DNA of 39,240 bases, from contig NC_049995.1 in NCBI RefSeq assembly GCF_000003815.2, forward strand, positions 17,313,652 to 17,352,891. Reading direction: 5' to 3'. How positions within the stretch are numbered: the first letter of the stretch is position 1; every line of letters starts with the position of its first letter. Below are positions 1 through 10,620 of the stretch, one piece after another. The DNA comes from Branchiostoma floridae. Its lineage: Eukaryota; Chordata; Leptocardii; Amphioxiformes; Branchiostomatidae. Position numbers and translations under genes: made by a program. Below the pieces are notes generated by a model that saw nothing but the letters and a program-made list of their open reading frames with translations, had not been told where the DNA came from and searched no databases.

Positions 1-256
1 ACCGTTTAGTTGAGCTTTTTCCACAAGATATTCCACCTGAAGGACCTTTCTGACCCTGGTGCACACAGACTAACTTAACAGGAGGCAAATCTTGATTTCA
101 CCCCACAAACTATCCGACAAAATATCAGTGTGTGGTAACAGTCTAGTCACCGAGTATCAATTAGGCAGTTTTCTAGTATCCAGGACTGAAAGATTTAGTG
201 ATCACATTTGAGTCACTTCAAGTTCTCACACTCAATTAAACTTAAAGAGACTAATA

Positions 257-474
257 CTGTAAATGCATTTAAGTTCGCGGGGATTTAATTTCGCGGTAGT
301 GGGAAAATGGACTTTTCGCGGTGGTTTTAATTTCGCGGTAGCACCATGCACTGTAATCTCTTACTGTTATGAAAAAATGTTCGCGGTGGTTTTAAATTCG
401 CGGTGAAGGGGCCGCCGTGAAAACCGCGAACATCAATCCACCGCGAACATTTCTGCATTTACAGTAGTATGTTT
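257..474. mobile_element. MITE (TTCGCGGT-rich), copy 1
   Basis: A 218-bp non-autonomous inverted-repeat element. It starts CTGTAAATGCATTTAAG and ends with the near-complement ...TTCTGCATTTACAG. It is flanked by TA on both sides (255-256 and 475-476), the target duplication expected of Tc1/mariner-like transposases. The interior is built from repeated TTCGCGGT / ACCGCGAA words in both orientations, so it should fold into an imperfect hairpin. A second copy lies at 8706-8915. No ORF. Confidence 0.85.
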
Positions 475-699
475 TGGCTTGAGAATGGCTTAGTCATCCC
501 TGTTCCATGCATACAGGGTTGTCTCAGCTTTTGTTCATTGGAAGGCATTTAACATGTCTGGGGAGTAAATGCGAAGGAAAAGGCAAAATTTGAGGAAACT
601 AGAAATTTCAAACCCATGTTCATTTTTGTTGTGAATTCCGTACATAGTTCAAGCTTGCAAAAACACATTGCCACTCATTTTCGTGTCATGAAAATCAGA

Positions 700-785
700 T
701 TTATGGCCGGACCAAGTTTAATTTCGTCTGTCCCAACAAGAAGATTTCTGTCCCGGGACAGCGCGACGGGCCCTGGAAGTATACA
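700..785. repeat. Dispersed repeat pair, copy 1
   Basis: The block around TCTGTCCCAACAAG...GTCCCGGGACAG...GGGCCCTGGA resembles the block at 1813-1885 in the same orientation. Both lie in TRMT11 introns or upstream sequence. It is a diverged interspersed repeat of unknown class, with no coding signal. Confidence 0.5.
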
Positions 786-884
786 ATGTATCTTGCAAAT
801 TCTTGCTAATGTTTCAGGAGTTTGTTGTGTATAGTATGTAACGTAACTATAATTACAACTACAGGATCATGTTTATTTCCCCAG

Positions 885-3800
885 GAAGCCTTCTGGTCTC
901 GTCTGCCCACTTCGGCTCCTATGTGCTGGGGACTGACATCGACTCTCACATCATACACGGATGGGGTGAGTTGGATACTTAGTAATATATGAATCTTGAA
1001 ATGATGATTATTTGATTTTTTATTTATTACCAAATGTGACAAGGTACACGTACATTACTCAGACTCTCAGGCAGCACCACTGATATTGGAGAGTCTACAA
1101 GTAAAGGGACAGACATTACAATAGAATGGCACTACTGTATAACGTTGCACATTCACTAAGTAATAATTATACATCACTACTAGATTTACAACATATCTAG
1201 CAAGTTCTTAAAATCAGTCTATAATCTATTTAAGTTGGCTTATGATGTTATGATGATTTAGATAGACATCTAGGTAAGAAGATATACCAAGTAGCAGTAC
1301 TGTTGCTCAAGCAACTGGATATGCTTTTAGAGACATTTCTACTTGTTATCAAAATCATATCCGGCTGCTTGAGAAACTGCTACAGGTACACATATCTTAT
1401 TGTTTTCGTGACTTCTTTCTGCGAATATGCCTTGCTATTGTATCATGCCAATAACAATCTTTCTTGACACCACAAATGTACAGGGACTTTCGTAGAGTCA
1501 TCTACAACTCCGTGTTTCAATACATACAAACAAGTGGATAAAAATTAATTAACCCAACTATAGTATATGAATAAATGAACATTTTTAGTTTAAACATTCT
1601 TTGATGTATTGACCTATTTGTACAAAGAAAGGGATATCTCCTAGAATGCAATTGGATTTATCTTTACATAAGGATGGAATGTATTAGATTCTTTTGAGCA
1701 AGTGGAAGAAAGGTGAACAGCTGTGTGCATTTATTTTCACATCGTCATCCATCCATGGCCATGCAGTGCTGTCTCTAGCTTTCATTTTTTTCCTCTCACT
1801 CAAGCTTTGGGAGCCAATTTTCTGTTTGTCCCAACAAGCAAATTTTTGTCCCAGTACAGAGGGACAGGTCCTGGAGATAGCTCTATATGGCCTCCTTTGG
1901 CCCTTAATACATGATTTAGTATTAAGTGACATTCATTGTCAATCCCGTCTATACACTAGGGCGTTCCACGAGACACAACAAGAAATGGCGGGGTGAAGAC
2001 GAGAATATCCGTGCCAACCTGCGCCAGTACGGACTGGAACACCTGTATCTGGACGTGCTGGTATCGGATGCAGCTCGGAGCGTATGGAGACCGTGCCAGC
2101 TGTTCGACGCTATCATCACGGATCGTGAGTCATGTGCACAAAAACTTCTATCTACTTTCTGCCCTATGCTATCTTCGTATTAACAACTGAGAGATTTGTG
2201 GAGAGCACCAAAGGATGCTTTCAAAGCAAACTTCAAAAGTCACAGAACACGGTAGGGAGAGCTTTTTAGAGAAAGACAGCAAAGAAGTCAAGATTTGTGC
2301 AGAAGTTATGTCATGACTTTTGTCATAACTTCTTTGCACAAATCTGAATGGACTCCTTTGCTGTCAACCTGCACCAGTATGTCGTGCTTGAGCACCTGTA
2401 TCTGGACGTGCTGATATCCGATGTGGCTCGAAGCGTCTGGAGACCATGCCAGCTGTTTGATGCTATCGTCACAGATCGTAGGTCACATGATTGTGTAACT
2501 TCTTTGCACATTCAAATCTTTTATTCTTCAGTGAATTCCTCTTTTTATTCTCTGTAGTAGCATTACATACATGTACAGTCATACATGTACCTAGTATTTT
2601 GGCCATCAGTCAGGTACATTGTATCTTGCTATTTGTAATGTTTCTTTAGACAGTCACCATAAATACATGTTTTTCCAATTATGTATTACCACAGTACTAT
2701 AATTTTTTAGTATTGTTTAAACCACAAAGTTGAAACGCTGCAAAAACTTTTTTTTCCGTCCAACTGCACATTAGAACCACCACAAAAGTACTATTGTAAA
2801 TGAATCACAGCAGTACAACTAAAATTATATTTCTTTCTTGTTACACTATCTGCAGCTCCATACGGCATCAGGGAGGCCAGCCAGAGACTCGGGACCAAAG
2901 ACAACAACTTTGTCAGAGAAGACGAGTAAGTAAGAAACACCATTCGTAAAAAGTTAAAGATGAAGCAACGATATAATAATTGTAATATTCAAGGTCTGGA
3001 GATTTAGTCTTTACACCCATTTCTGTGAATACAGTAGTCCTGTAAGCATCTTTGAGCATTTTATCTGTGTCAAGTGAGGAAGTAAATTTAAAGTGCTTTT
3101 CCCAACTCGGACTGAATACATTTCAGCACAAAGGACAGGTATTACTGACTGTTGAATATTACTCAGTTTATTTTTAGTGTAAGTTTTCAGCACCAAGGAC
3201 AGGGCTAGGTGTAGTACTATCTAGGAAACTTGGTGAAAACACAACATTTTTCCTCACAAAAATTTTGACTCCTTTCACCTCTTAACCCTTGTCAAGCTGA
3301 TTTTTTTTCCATATTTAACCCCCCCTCCCAATAAGCAGGCTAAATAATCAGATCGTTTTTTTTTAAAACTTGACCTACACTGTATTCTGTGCTGCTGCCG
3401 CAGATTTACCTCATGGTTTGTTGCGGTGTGCCAGGTTTAACTGAGAAATGCCTCAAACCCATTAAGATACTGGACTCACATGTTATGTCCATCCCATCTA
3501 TATACTGGCTCTGTAGGACAAGGGTTAAGTTTTGTGGTAAAGCCCACATCTTATGTTTATTCCTCTCCCTAAAGTTGTGAGGTGCAGAGCCCGACAAAGA
3601 CAGCGTACACCCTGTCCGACCTTCTCACTGATCTACTGAACTATGCAGCAAAACATCTGGTGGTCAGAGGGAGACTTGTGTACTGGCTTCCTGTCTACAG
3701 ACCTGAGTAAGTATAAAATTACCGAATACCTTAATGAAAGGTGATGGTATTCAAATACAATTCAATCTCTACAGCTGGATAAAAACGGATATTTACTTCC

Positions 3801-5363
3801 AGACGTTTCGAGTGACATCCATCACTCTTCTTCATCGTCACTAGATCGAACTAGTCAGAACAATTCAATACCAGTACAGCTAACTAAAAAAACTGGTTTA
3901 ACCACGAAATCGTTAGGATCATATGCAAAAGGTAACACAAATGTAGATCATGTTAGCATAGTGCCTATGGTCAGACAACACCATAGGAAAAAAAAAATTT
4001 TGTCCTTTGTGGTGCAAGGCGGGGTCCCATGTACTGGAAAGTTCTACGCGCAGTCCTCCATTCCGGTTTAAGGTGGGGTTGTAGATACACCCTGTCGGAC
4101 CTTCTCACAGACCTACTGAACGTGATGGTATTGTTTTCCGTGTGTATCTGTGTGTGTGCATATGTGTTTCCGGATATTTGCGGGCGGCATGACTTAGCTC
4201 TGCATGGATTGTGATGATACATGACCGGGTCTTGGGAAGACGAGGGTCAAGGTCGATGGTAGGCCCCCTGGTGTTTTTTCTCGTATTACAGGGAAGGAGA
4301 GTAAGGAATAAGTAAGGAAGGATGAAAGAACTGTTTATCGTGTCATCCAGTGAGAAGAATTGCTTAGCCCACACAGATGTATATGACACCAAACATAAAA
4401 TATAACAAATTAAAGTTTCAAAGTAACACAATGTAATAATCACAGACTTGATTCTTGTCTTGTTTTCTGATTTTCCACAGCTACACAGAAAAGATCCTGC
4501 CCAGACACCCCTGCCTGAGACTAGTCTCCAACTGTGAACAGGTCCTGTCCACTGACATCAGCAGGAGACTCATCTGTATGGAGAAGGTTAGAGACTTCCA
4601 GGTATGCGCACACTTCTTATTGTAGTAACCACGAGGACTGCTTCACTTTCCTTTTTATTTTATGCCTAATTGCCTATCTCTAATCCTTAAAGCTATGTCA
4701 ATGCTTCAGGATACATGAATAGGACTGGAACAACTTTCCTCTCGGTTACATTCCAGAGACCATGTAGCAAGTGGCAGGACAGAGCTGGATGGGCTCGTCA
4801 TCATATCCATATTATATGAATATGTTTGAAAGAATAAACAGAGCAGTAGTTTGTTAGGCTAGACTAGACTCTACCAGACTGTGAGAATAATTTGCCAGGG
4901 GAGTTGTGCTACCAGAGAAGTTGGTCGGCCACGCAACCGGTGGGAAAACATTAACCTTAGCGTGAACTGACTCCCCTGGCCAATTTATTTGCCAAATTCT
5001 ACAATCCCCACACCTCGGAAGGAAGACCTGGTGGAGGCTAAGGCAAGACCAATGTGAAGGTAAGACATTAGGTATTTGCCAATGCCATCAGAGACAAACA
5101 GCACACCCACTACCTCTCATTCGCTTGAAACGTCTACCCAGTTGCACGAGTAATTGGTATCTTGACTGTTGTTTTAAACATTTTTTGTGTGTTTTCCCCA
5201 GGAGTCAGACTCTGCAGAGATTGTGGTGAACCCCTACAGAGAGCACAACGCCATCAGAGACAAGTACCTTCTGCTGGCCAAGGAGAAAAAACTGAAACAA
5301 CGGACAAAAAAAGACGCACAAACCAAGAAGACATCTTCAAATTCACCAACACAGGAAAGCTAG
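885..5363 (+). CDS. TRMT11: TRMT11 homologue (tRNA guanosine-2'-O/N2-methyltransferase 11), 3' half
   Basis: Catalytic subunit that, with TRMT112, methylates guanosine-10 of tRNA in the cytoplasm (family knowledge). Six exons with GT-AG borders and consistent phases: 885-965, 1960-2124, 2856-2925, 3575-3706, 4481-4601, 5202-5363 (stop TAG). They give about 243 residues, the C-terminal half of a ~460-aa family. Visible marks of the Rossmann methyltransferase domain are an AHFGSYVLGTDID segment (SAM-binding strand and acidic loop) and the catalytic DPPYGIRE motif, whose D and first P codons meet at the 2124/2856 junction. Then come NIRANLRQYGLE, GRLVYWLPVY, LVSNCEQ and a Lys-rich tail. Earlier exons, including the THUMP region, lie left of the window. 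The exon-4 acceptor at 3574 was chosen because it follows a pyrimidine tract and keeps frame. It is tail-to-tail with EMC2. Confidence 0.93.
1813..1885. repeat. Dispersed repeat pair, copy 2
   Basis: Diverged second copy of the 700-785 block (TTGTCCCAACAAGCAAAT...GTCCC...GGGACAGGTCCTGGA), inside the TRMT11 intron between 965 and 1960. Unknown class. Confidence 0.5.
2291..2345. repeat. Perfect-looking short hairpin next to an exon copy
   Basis: Left arm AGATTTGTGCAGAAGTTATG (2291-2310) and right arm CATAACTTCTTTGCACAAATCT are reverse complements apart from a 2-nt indel, separated by about 12 nt. A third, degenerate copy of the right arm (GTAACTTCTTTGCACATTCA) follows the broken exon copy at 2495-2519. 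The exon copy is therefore bracketed by short direct repeats. Confidence 0.75.
2346..2477 (+). pseudogene. Broken partial copy of TRMT11 exon 2
   Basis: 2366-2477 repeats the second half of the TRMT11 exon at 1960-2124 and still ends in GATC followed by a donor-like GTAGGT. Aligned codon by codon, the copy has one extra codon. About ten differences are silent and five change the residue. It cannot serve as an in-frame internal exon: the frame hits TGA at 2343-2345, and there is no AG acceptor between that stop and the homologous stretch. It is read as a relic of a tandem exon duplication, or possibly as assembly of a second haplotype. Confidence 0.85.
3757..3982 (-). mobile_element. Penelope-like element terminal fragment (family 2), copy 1
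   Basis: Closely matches, in opposite orientation, 22403-22634. Read on the minus strand it contains GAAACGTCTGGAAGTAAATA preceded by a short stem (AGTGA...TCACT), the arrangement seen in Penelope pseudo-LTR ends, with a decayed hammerhead core (CGATGA instead of CUGAUGA). No RT sequence remains. It lies in the TRMT11 intron between 3706 and 4481. Confidence 0.65.
4085..4125 (+). pseudogene. Fragment copy of TRMT11 exon 4
   Basis: 4086-4121 repeats twelve codons of the exon at 3575-3706 (YTLSDLLTDLLN). The three nucleotide differences are all silent (tcc/tcg, act/aca, gat/gac). No splice sites flank it, and the frame closes outside the fragment. Relic of a local duplication. Confidence 0.8.
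4889..4985. repeat. Small inverted repeat (hairpin element)
   Basis: AATTTGCCAGGGGAGT (4889-4904) is matched by ACTCCCCTGGCCAATT (4970-4985) as a reverse complement with one mismatch, around a 65-nt loop. Possibly the core of a MITE. It lies in the last TRMT11 intron. Confidence 0.6.
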
Positions 5364-5830
5364 GGGTGTTTTAGAATTTTACAAAATGTTTTTTTAAGTG
5401 CCATAAGTAGAATGTTTTTGTATCATTTTAACACAGAAACTTTGTAAGATCATTTTTCAAAGATACTGTATGTATCCATGTAAAAGTGACCATCCTACAA
5501 CAATTGTACACTATTGAAGCCTTTACTGTGGCTAATGATGTAATATTGCTTGCCATTGCTTGTATTTTATCAGAGTACACTGAGTGGTGCCTTTTAAAGG
5601 CAAGCTTTGTTTGTTTCTCAATGTGTTCAAGCCAAACATTGGCCTTGTCTAACGTCTGAAAGGATTTAAACCTCCATCCTTTGGATCCACAATTTGACTT
5701 TATGTTGTCTTAAAAACCTGTGCCTCCGTCTTGGGTCGGCTTGTGGGGACGGATAAAAAATTCACCAAAAAGCTGAACGTAATGGCATAGAACTGATGAA
5801 AATGTACTGTCTTAATCCTCAAATAAACTG
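5364..5830 (+). other. TRMT11 3' UTR
   Basis: A/T-rich non-coding sequence after the TRMT11 stop. AATAAA occurs at 5822-5827 and is the nearest good polyadenylation signal on +, so the transcript probably ends near 5840. The EMC2 signal on the other strand (5853-5858) lies just beyond, so the two convergent transcripts end almost against each other or overlap slightly. Confidence 0.5.
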
Positions 5831-5852
5831 AAACTAAGACAGCATTTTTGTA

Positions 5853-5858
5853 TTTATT
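5853..5858 (-). terminator. Candidate EMC2 polyadenylation signal
   Basis: TTTATT on +, i.e. AATAAA on -, about 575 bp beyond the EMC2 stop. The stretch 5859-6432 has no coding signal and is taken as EMC2 3' UTR. The open frames in it are A/T-rich and have no splice support. Confidence 0.4.
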
Positions 5859-6432
5859 AACATACAATAGGTAACTTAACTTAAATGGACAAAACACATT
5901 GTCTGTGTTTTCATCCCTACATTACACGTTACAATGTAATCATCTATGCCGACAGGCAAACAAGACACATGTTACAAGTACATGTAGACTGTTCCAAACT
6001 ATGATTAATGTCCTAATCATGTTATATTTTTCTTATAAACCTCCACTTTTATACAGAAATAAAGTTATATCATCAATGAAACGTTTATGCAGTTTCATCT
6101 TACATATAAGAGTTAACACAATCATGGTAACTTTCGCTTTATGTACAGCTTTTGTAAATTGCTGTATGCAGAATGTTACATGCACATATAAAACATTCAA
6201 TGCTACACTCAGTGTTACCATCATTCCTTTTAATTGGAAGGACTTTTTTTGTCAGTTTGGAGAGTCAGATCAACATTTTCAAATGACATGTCATCTGAGA
6301 TAGTACCATTGCACTTAGCGTAATGATGCTCAATTTAGAGTGGTTGCAAATGATAATGCAATGGCCCGATACACTAAATAGCTGGTAGCTACAACCCTCA
6401 CTTTATCTTGTGCTCCATGTGGATTGAGAACC

Positions 6433-9400
6433 TTAGCTCAGCTCTAAACTATCCAGAGTCGCTGTCAAGGCCTTGATTTGACTGTCTTCTCTCTGTCCCA
6501 GTGCCTGTAGTGAGAAAGGAAATTCTTAGATCAACATAGGACTGAGGTAATCAAGACCTACAAGTGGTAGGAGTCTTGTATTTATGATACTAAAGTTAGT
6601 GTTACTGTCTTGTCAGAGCTTTTTTCACAGCAGACATTTAGCATCAGGTCCAGAAGGCAAACTTTTTTGGGGGCACACGCTGAACACATGAACACAGTAG
6701 GGGGTCTGGCGTCCTTCTTGGAAAATTTCAAAATTCATAATTCCTGAGACATTACTTTCTGCATGTTCAGTGACACAGTTTGTAAAGTTTTCCTTTATTC
6801 CAATTGTTACAGCCAAAATGTAAAATTTTAAAAATGATTTTTATGATGAATCCCAAACAAAGAAACACACCTATACATGTACACTGGTTGAAAGACATCA
6901 TAGGGGCCTAAATCACAGCATAGATGGGGCTTACATCACAGCATAGAGGGTCCAAATCACAGCATTGCTACCTAGAACACTGGGTCTTACCTCATATCGT
7001 TCCTGGATCTGTTTGGCGGCCCAGGCTGCGTATTTCTTGTTCTCAGTCTTGCTACTCTTGGTCCCGCCTCCCTTCTGTTGTGCTGCCAGGTGGCTCGCCG
7101 CCTGTAAAAAATTAGTGAGCACTTTTGATATACAACTAGCCAAAAAATCAGTGGCATTGGTGATTAATCTTATCTGTCTGGTCAAAGGGAACCTATACAG
7201 TAAGTTCAAAACTGATAGTGTACTGGTTACTCAATGCAAACAAAAAGTCTTTCAAAGCTATTTTACATTTTACTTGTCCAGTTGGTCATTTTGTTATTTT
7301 GTCAGTTAATATATGGACAGTTCTAAGTAAAAGACTTACCAAGAAGAGCCCAAACAGAGCCCGTATGCTGGTGGGGTTGAGTTTTGCTGCCTGAGCGAAG
7401 TATTTCCTGGCCAGTTCCATGTTTTCTGTCCCTCCCTGGGTGTACCGCACCTGGAAGTGGAAGAAAACAAGTAACACTCAAGATTAAAATTCTTCCTACG
7501 GCAGGGCTTTAGCCAGCTCGAAATTTTTTTCCGTCAGCCAACTACAATCGTCGCGAAAACCGCGAAAATTAATTAGAAGGACTGAACTGAGACCTTGAAA
7601 AACGGGTTTTAATGAGATTATCGTATGCGAAAGGGCGCCGACACACATTGTCAACAATCATAACAATAGCAAAACAAACAGTGTGTGGCTTTTACAGCCG
7701 TGGTCGGCGTCCCCAAGCCGCCTGTAGCTTCCACCAAGGATTTTTGTCTGTCAAGGTTGACGGATTGGTTTTAAAATTTTTCCATCAGACGCAGCAAATT
7801 TCCGTCAATTGACGGAAAAACGGACGCTGGCTAGAGCCCTGTCCTACGGTAACGCGAAATGGTGCATTGGGCAGATCCTATCTTAGTTTTTATAGCCCTT
7901 AGGTAGTTTATACCCCCTTTCTACTAGGACAGAGCTCTCTCCATGCTCCCCCTGTGACCTAACATTCTATTCGCATTGTATTTTCTTGCCCTCGCACATA
8001 AGTTTGGGGATCTCAAGAGGATATCATCCATAAAATTCAGTCGGTGTGGTCTCACCTCTGCATATCTCTGGTGGTACAGGTGACACTGTGGGTTGGCCAT
8101 GATCAACTCTTCCAGGCAGAAAGCTGCTTTACCGTATCTGTAGGTATAAAAAATGTCAGCTTACAGATGTGTCCTATGTGGCAGAGACTGTCATTATCGT
8201 ATAGGACTGGTTAGCCACAGGATCAATTAGGATTTTATCATGGTCAATATTGACTGAAAGAGGCCATTTGTAGGTACAAAAAAAAATGAAAAGACTTGAA
8301 ATAAAATTTAAAGTATGACAATGGAGCTTTTAGATAGGTAATAGGACGTGCAAGGCAACACTTACTCCAACAAAAGGACAAACTTTGGAGACGATAGGGT
8401 GTTGGAAAAAAGACTTCTGTAATGACTGCGATGGCAACTTCTTATTGAAAATGACAGAACAAAACTCACTCCATCTCCGCGATGTAGAGGTTTGCTAACT
8501 CCAGCCAGGCCTCGTGGTCACTCATGAATCTGGAGGGAAAAATAACAAACACATAACATTACTATGTATTAACTTAACACTGTATAGTTTAAAGGTGCTA
8601 CAACTTCTACTAGTTGTAGGAATCTAAAGCTAAAACTTTTAATACATAGCTTGGTCTTGGTTACCATTAAAATATTTCTTTAATTTTCTCTTATCAAATA
8701 CTGTACTAGTAAATGCATTTAAGTTCGCTGGGATTTAATTTCGCGGTAGCGGGAAAAAAAAACTTTTCGCGCTGGTTTCAATTTCGCGGTAACACTATAG
8801 ACTGCAGTCTAATACCATAATAGAAAAATGTACGTGGTGGTTTTAAGTTCGCAGTGAAGTGGTCACCGCGAAAACCGCGAACATTAATCCACTGCGAACA
8901 TTTCTGAATTTACAGTACTGTAATAAAAAGCAGACTACGATAGACAACAGCTGTACTTTGGTAATTTGATTCTCACCTCTCTAGGTACTTGTTGAGCTCT
9001 TTGATAGCTTCTGGAATCTTCCCTTGTGCTTTGTGGATGGCGATCAGCCTCTTGTGTACTGCCTGTTAAGACATAACAACCAAAAAATAAAAAAGCTGCT
9101 CTTTTTCCAGGTCAAATTTTAATACATGGCTTTGTAACTTCAGACTTTTTAAAAAAATGTAGAATAATGAATGTAAGAGAAATTTTGACCATTTCATAGC
9201 TGTGTACGCATTTACCAAGACTGTCATTCTCGTATAGGACTGTTAAGCCATAGCTGAAACAGTATGGCTGACATCAATTATTTTTTTACCATGGTCAATT
9301 TACGAACCAATGGAGACCATATACTATATAGGTTATATAAGTCAGTACCTAGTGGATGTTCGAATATGACCATCCGATCTATAGTAAAAATGCACATAAT

Positions 9401-10620
9401 CGAACTCACAGAATTTGCTTCGTCCTCTTCCAGAATCTTGTGGTATTTCTGTTCAGCTACGTCATATCTGGAAATACAAAGCAAAATTTGACATGATCAT
9501 CCAGATTTTCAACCACAGCTTTCTTTATCTGTACTAAATGCACTTGAAGAGAATACATGTACAGTAACTGAAGAAATGTAGCACAAACAGTGAAGGATAA
9601 AGAATTAGAACTAACTTTTGTAGGAACTCGTATCTCATGGCTTCCAGCTTGGCCACTCGTAAACTGCCTGGAAACTGCCGTCGCAGTTGTTTGTAGCACA
9701 CCTAGGGGGCGTCGCAGCAACATGGTTATCAACAACAAGCTATGAAAGTGATCTCAAACCTGTTTACCTCAAATGAACAGTTGAGCTACCGTAATCTTCC
9801 ACTGGTTGTGACAGACAAAGAAGACATGTTATGTAAAGTATTCACAATTACAGAATCATTGTACCAGGGAAATTCCCCTTCTAGTAGCTCTTTAAATCAA
9901 TAAACACAGAGAACCATGGGCTACAGCTTAATGTCATATCCTGAGAACTGCAACCCTTGTATGTGTGTTGGTTGAGTGAAACTGAAAGGCACCAGGGTTC
10001 AAAACTTCNNNNNNNNNNNNNNNNNNNNNNNNNNNNNNNNNNNNNNNNNNNNNNNNNNNNNNNNNNNNNNNNNNNNNNNNNNNNNNNNNNNNNNNNNNNN
10101 NNNNNNNNNNNNNNNNNNNNNNNNNNNNNNNNNNNNNNNNNNNNNNNNNNNNNNNNNNNNNNNNNNNNNNNNNNNNNNNNNNNNNNNNNNNNNNNNNNNN
10201 NNNNNNNNATTTTGCATCAATTATGGAAAAAAAAAATTGTTGTTGTTGTCCTTGTTAAATGTCTTGACGTCTTCTGTTGATGCCGTAGTTGGGGTTCACT
10301 TGAGTTAGTTTAAAGTCTATTGTCTGTCTAGGTATCCAATTCTTGATGACCTGTGCTTAAGAAGAGATTTTGTGCTTGAGAAGAGAATTTTGCCATGCAA
10401 ATCACATGTCCATATGGCGCCCCCCCTCCCCAATACCAGTCATTCGAACGCAATTTTAGACATCATTTTCCGATACACGAACAGCTTTTCTTATCTACGC
10501 GACTCTGCGTATAATTTCTTTATACATAATTGACGAAACACGGTACAAACCTTCCCATGACGAGCACAGAGGCTGAATTAGTTGGGCTGGTTCGTCCAAA
10601 TTTTCTCGATACGACGCCAT
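6433..10620 (-). CDS. EMC2: EMC2 (ER membrane protein complex subunit 2; TTC35)
   Basis: Cytosolic TPR scaffold of the ER membrane protein complex, which inserts tail-anchored and multipass proteins (family knowledge). Exons from 5' to 3' on minus: 10551-10620 (ATG at 10620, tentative), one hidden in the N gap, 9616-9701, 9410-9467, 8977-9062, 8470-8529, 8056-8137, 7340-7450, 6991-7101, 6433-6504 (stop TAA). All junctions are GT-AG and phases agree from 9701 down. Recognisable family segments are [68 protein letters not shown] and [10 protein letters not shown]. Visible codons total about 245 of a ~297-aa family. The missing ~50 residues and a required length of 2 mod 3 fit one or more exons in 10009-10208. 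The first exon resembles known N-termini only weakly. Confidence 0.93.
6906..6968. repeat. Short imperfect tandem repeat
   Basis: Three imperfect ~24-bp units built on ATCACAGCATAGA(G/T)GG in the last EMC2 intron. No function suggested. Confidence 0.5.
7502..7841. mobile_element. hAT-type MITE with 8-bp target duplication
   Basis: 340-bp element beginning CAGGGCTTTAGCCAGC and ending GCTGGCTAGAGCCCTG, terminal inverted repeats starting CAGGG as in many hAT elements. It is flanked by perfect 8-bp direct repeats TCCTACGG (7494-7501 and 7842-7849), the hallmark hAT target duplication. The interior carries further inverted TTCCGTCA/TGACGGAA words and no transposase ORF. It sits in the EMC2 intron between 7450 and 8056. 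Confidence 0.88.
7912..7965. mobile_element. Solo end of a CCCCCTTTCYACTAGGAC element
   Basis: CCCCCTTTCTACTAGGACAG...CTCTC...CTGTGACCTA resembles the left end of the inverted-repeat element at 21133-21372. No matching right end is seen nearby, so this is a truncated copy in the EMC2 intron. Confidence 0.5.
8180..8266. repeat. Dispersed repeat (GACTGTCATT family), copy 1
   Basis: GAGACTGTCATTATCGTATA...GGTTAGCCA...ATGGTCAAT recurs with moderate divergence at 9214-9305. Both are in EMC2 introns. Class unknown. Confidence 0.6.
8706..8915. mobile_element. MITE (TTCGCGGT-rich), copy 2
   Basis: Diverged second copy of the element at 257-474, same layout: AAATGCATTTAAGTTCGC at the left, GAACATTTCTGAATTTACAG at the right, TTCGCGGT words inside, TA on both sides (8704-8705 and 8916-8917). 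It lies about 60 bp downstream of an EMC2 donor site on the minus strand. Confidence 0.8.
9214..9305. repeat. Dispersed repeat (GACTGTCATT family), copy 2
   Basis: AGACTGTCATTCTCGTATAG...TTAAGCCATAG...CCATGGTCAATTT, homologous to 8180-8266. Confidence 0.6.
9779..9935. repeat. Dispersed repeat (GGGAAATTCCCC family), copy 1
   Basis: TTGAGCTACCGTAATCTTCC...GACAGA...CATTGTACCAGGGAAATTCC...CATGGGCTACAGCTTAA matches 16269-16405 over about 150 bp. Found in an EMC2 intron and a DNALI1 intron. Class unknown. Confidence 0.65.
10009..10208. other. Assembly gap (200 N)
   Basis: Run of N inside EMC2. Exon phases on either side require coding sequence here (length 2 mod 3), and the protein lacks about 50 expected N-terminal residues. 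Confidence 0.95.

Noticed and set aside
5899-6303. 134-codon plus-strand frame
   Set aside because: Lies in the EMC2 3' UTR on the other strand, is A/T-rich, and shows no family or splice signal.
9957-10308. Open frames crossing 10009-10208
   Set aside because: They consist mainly of N.
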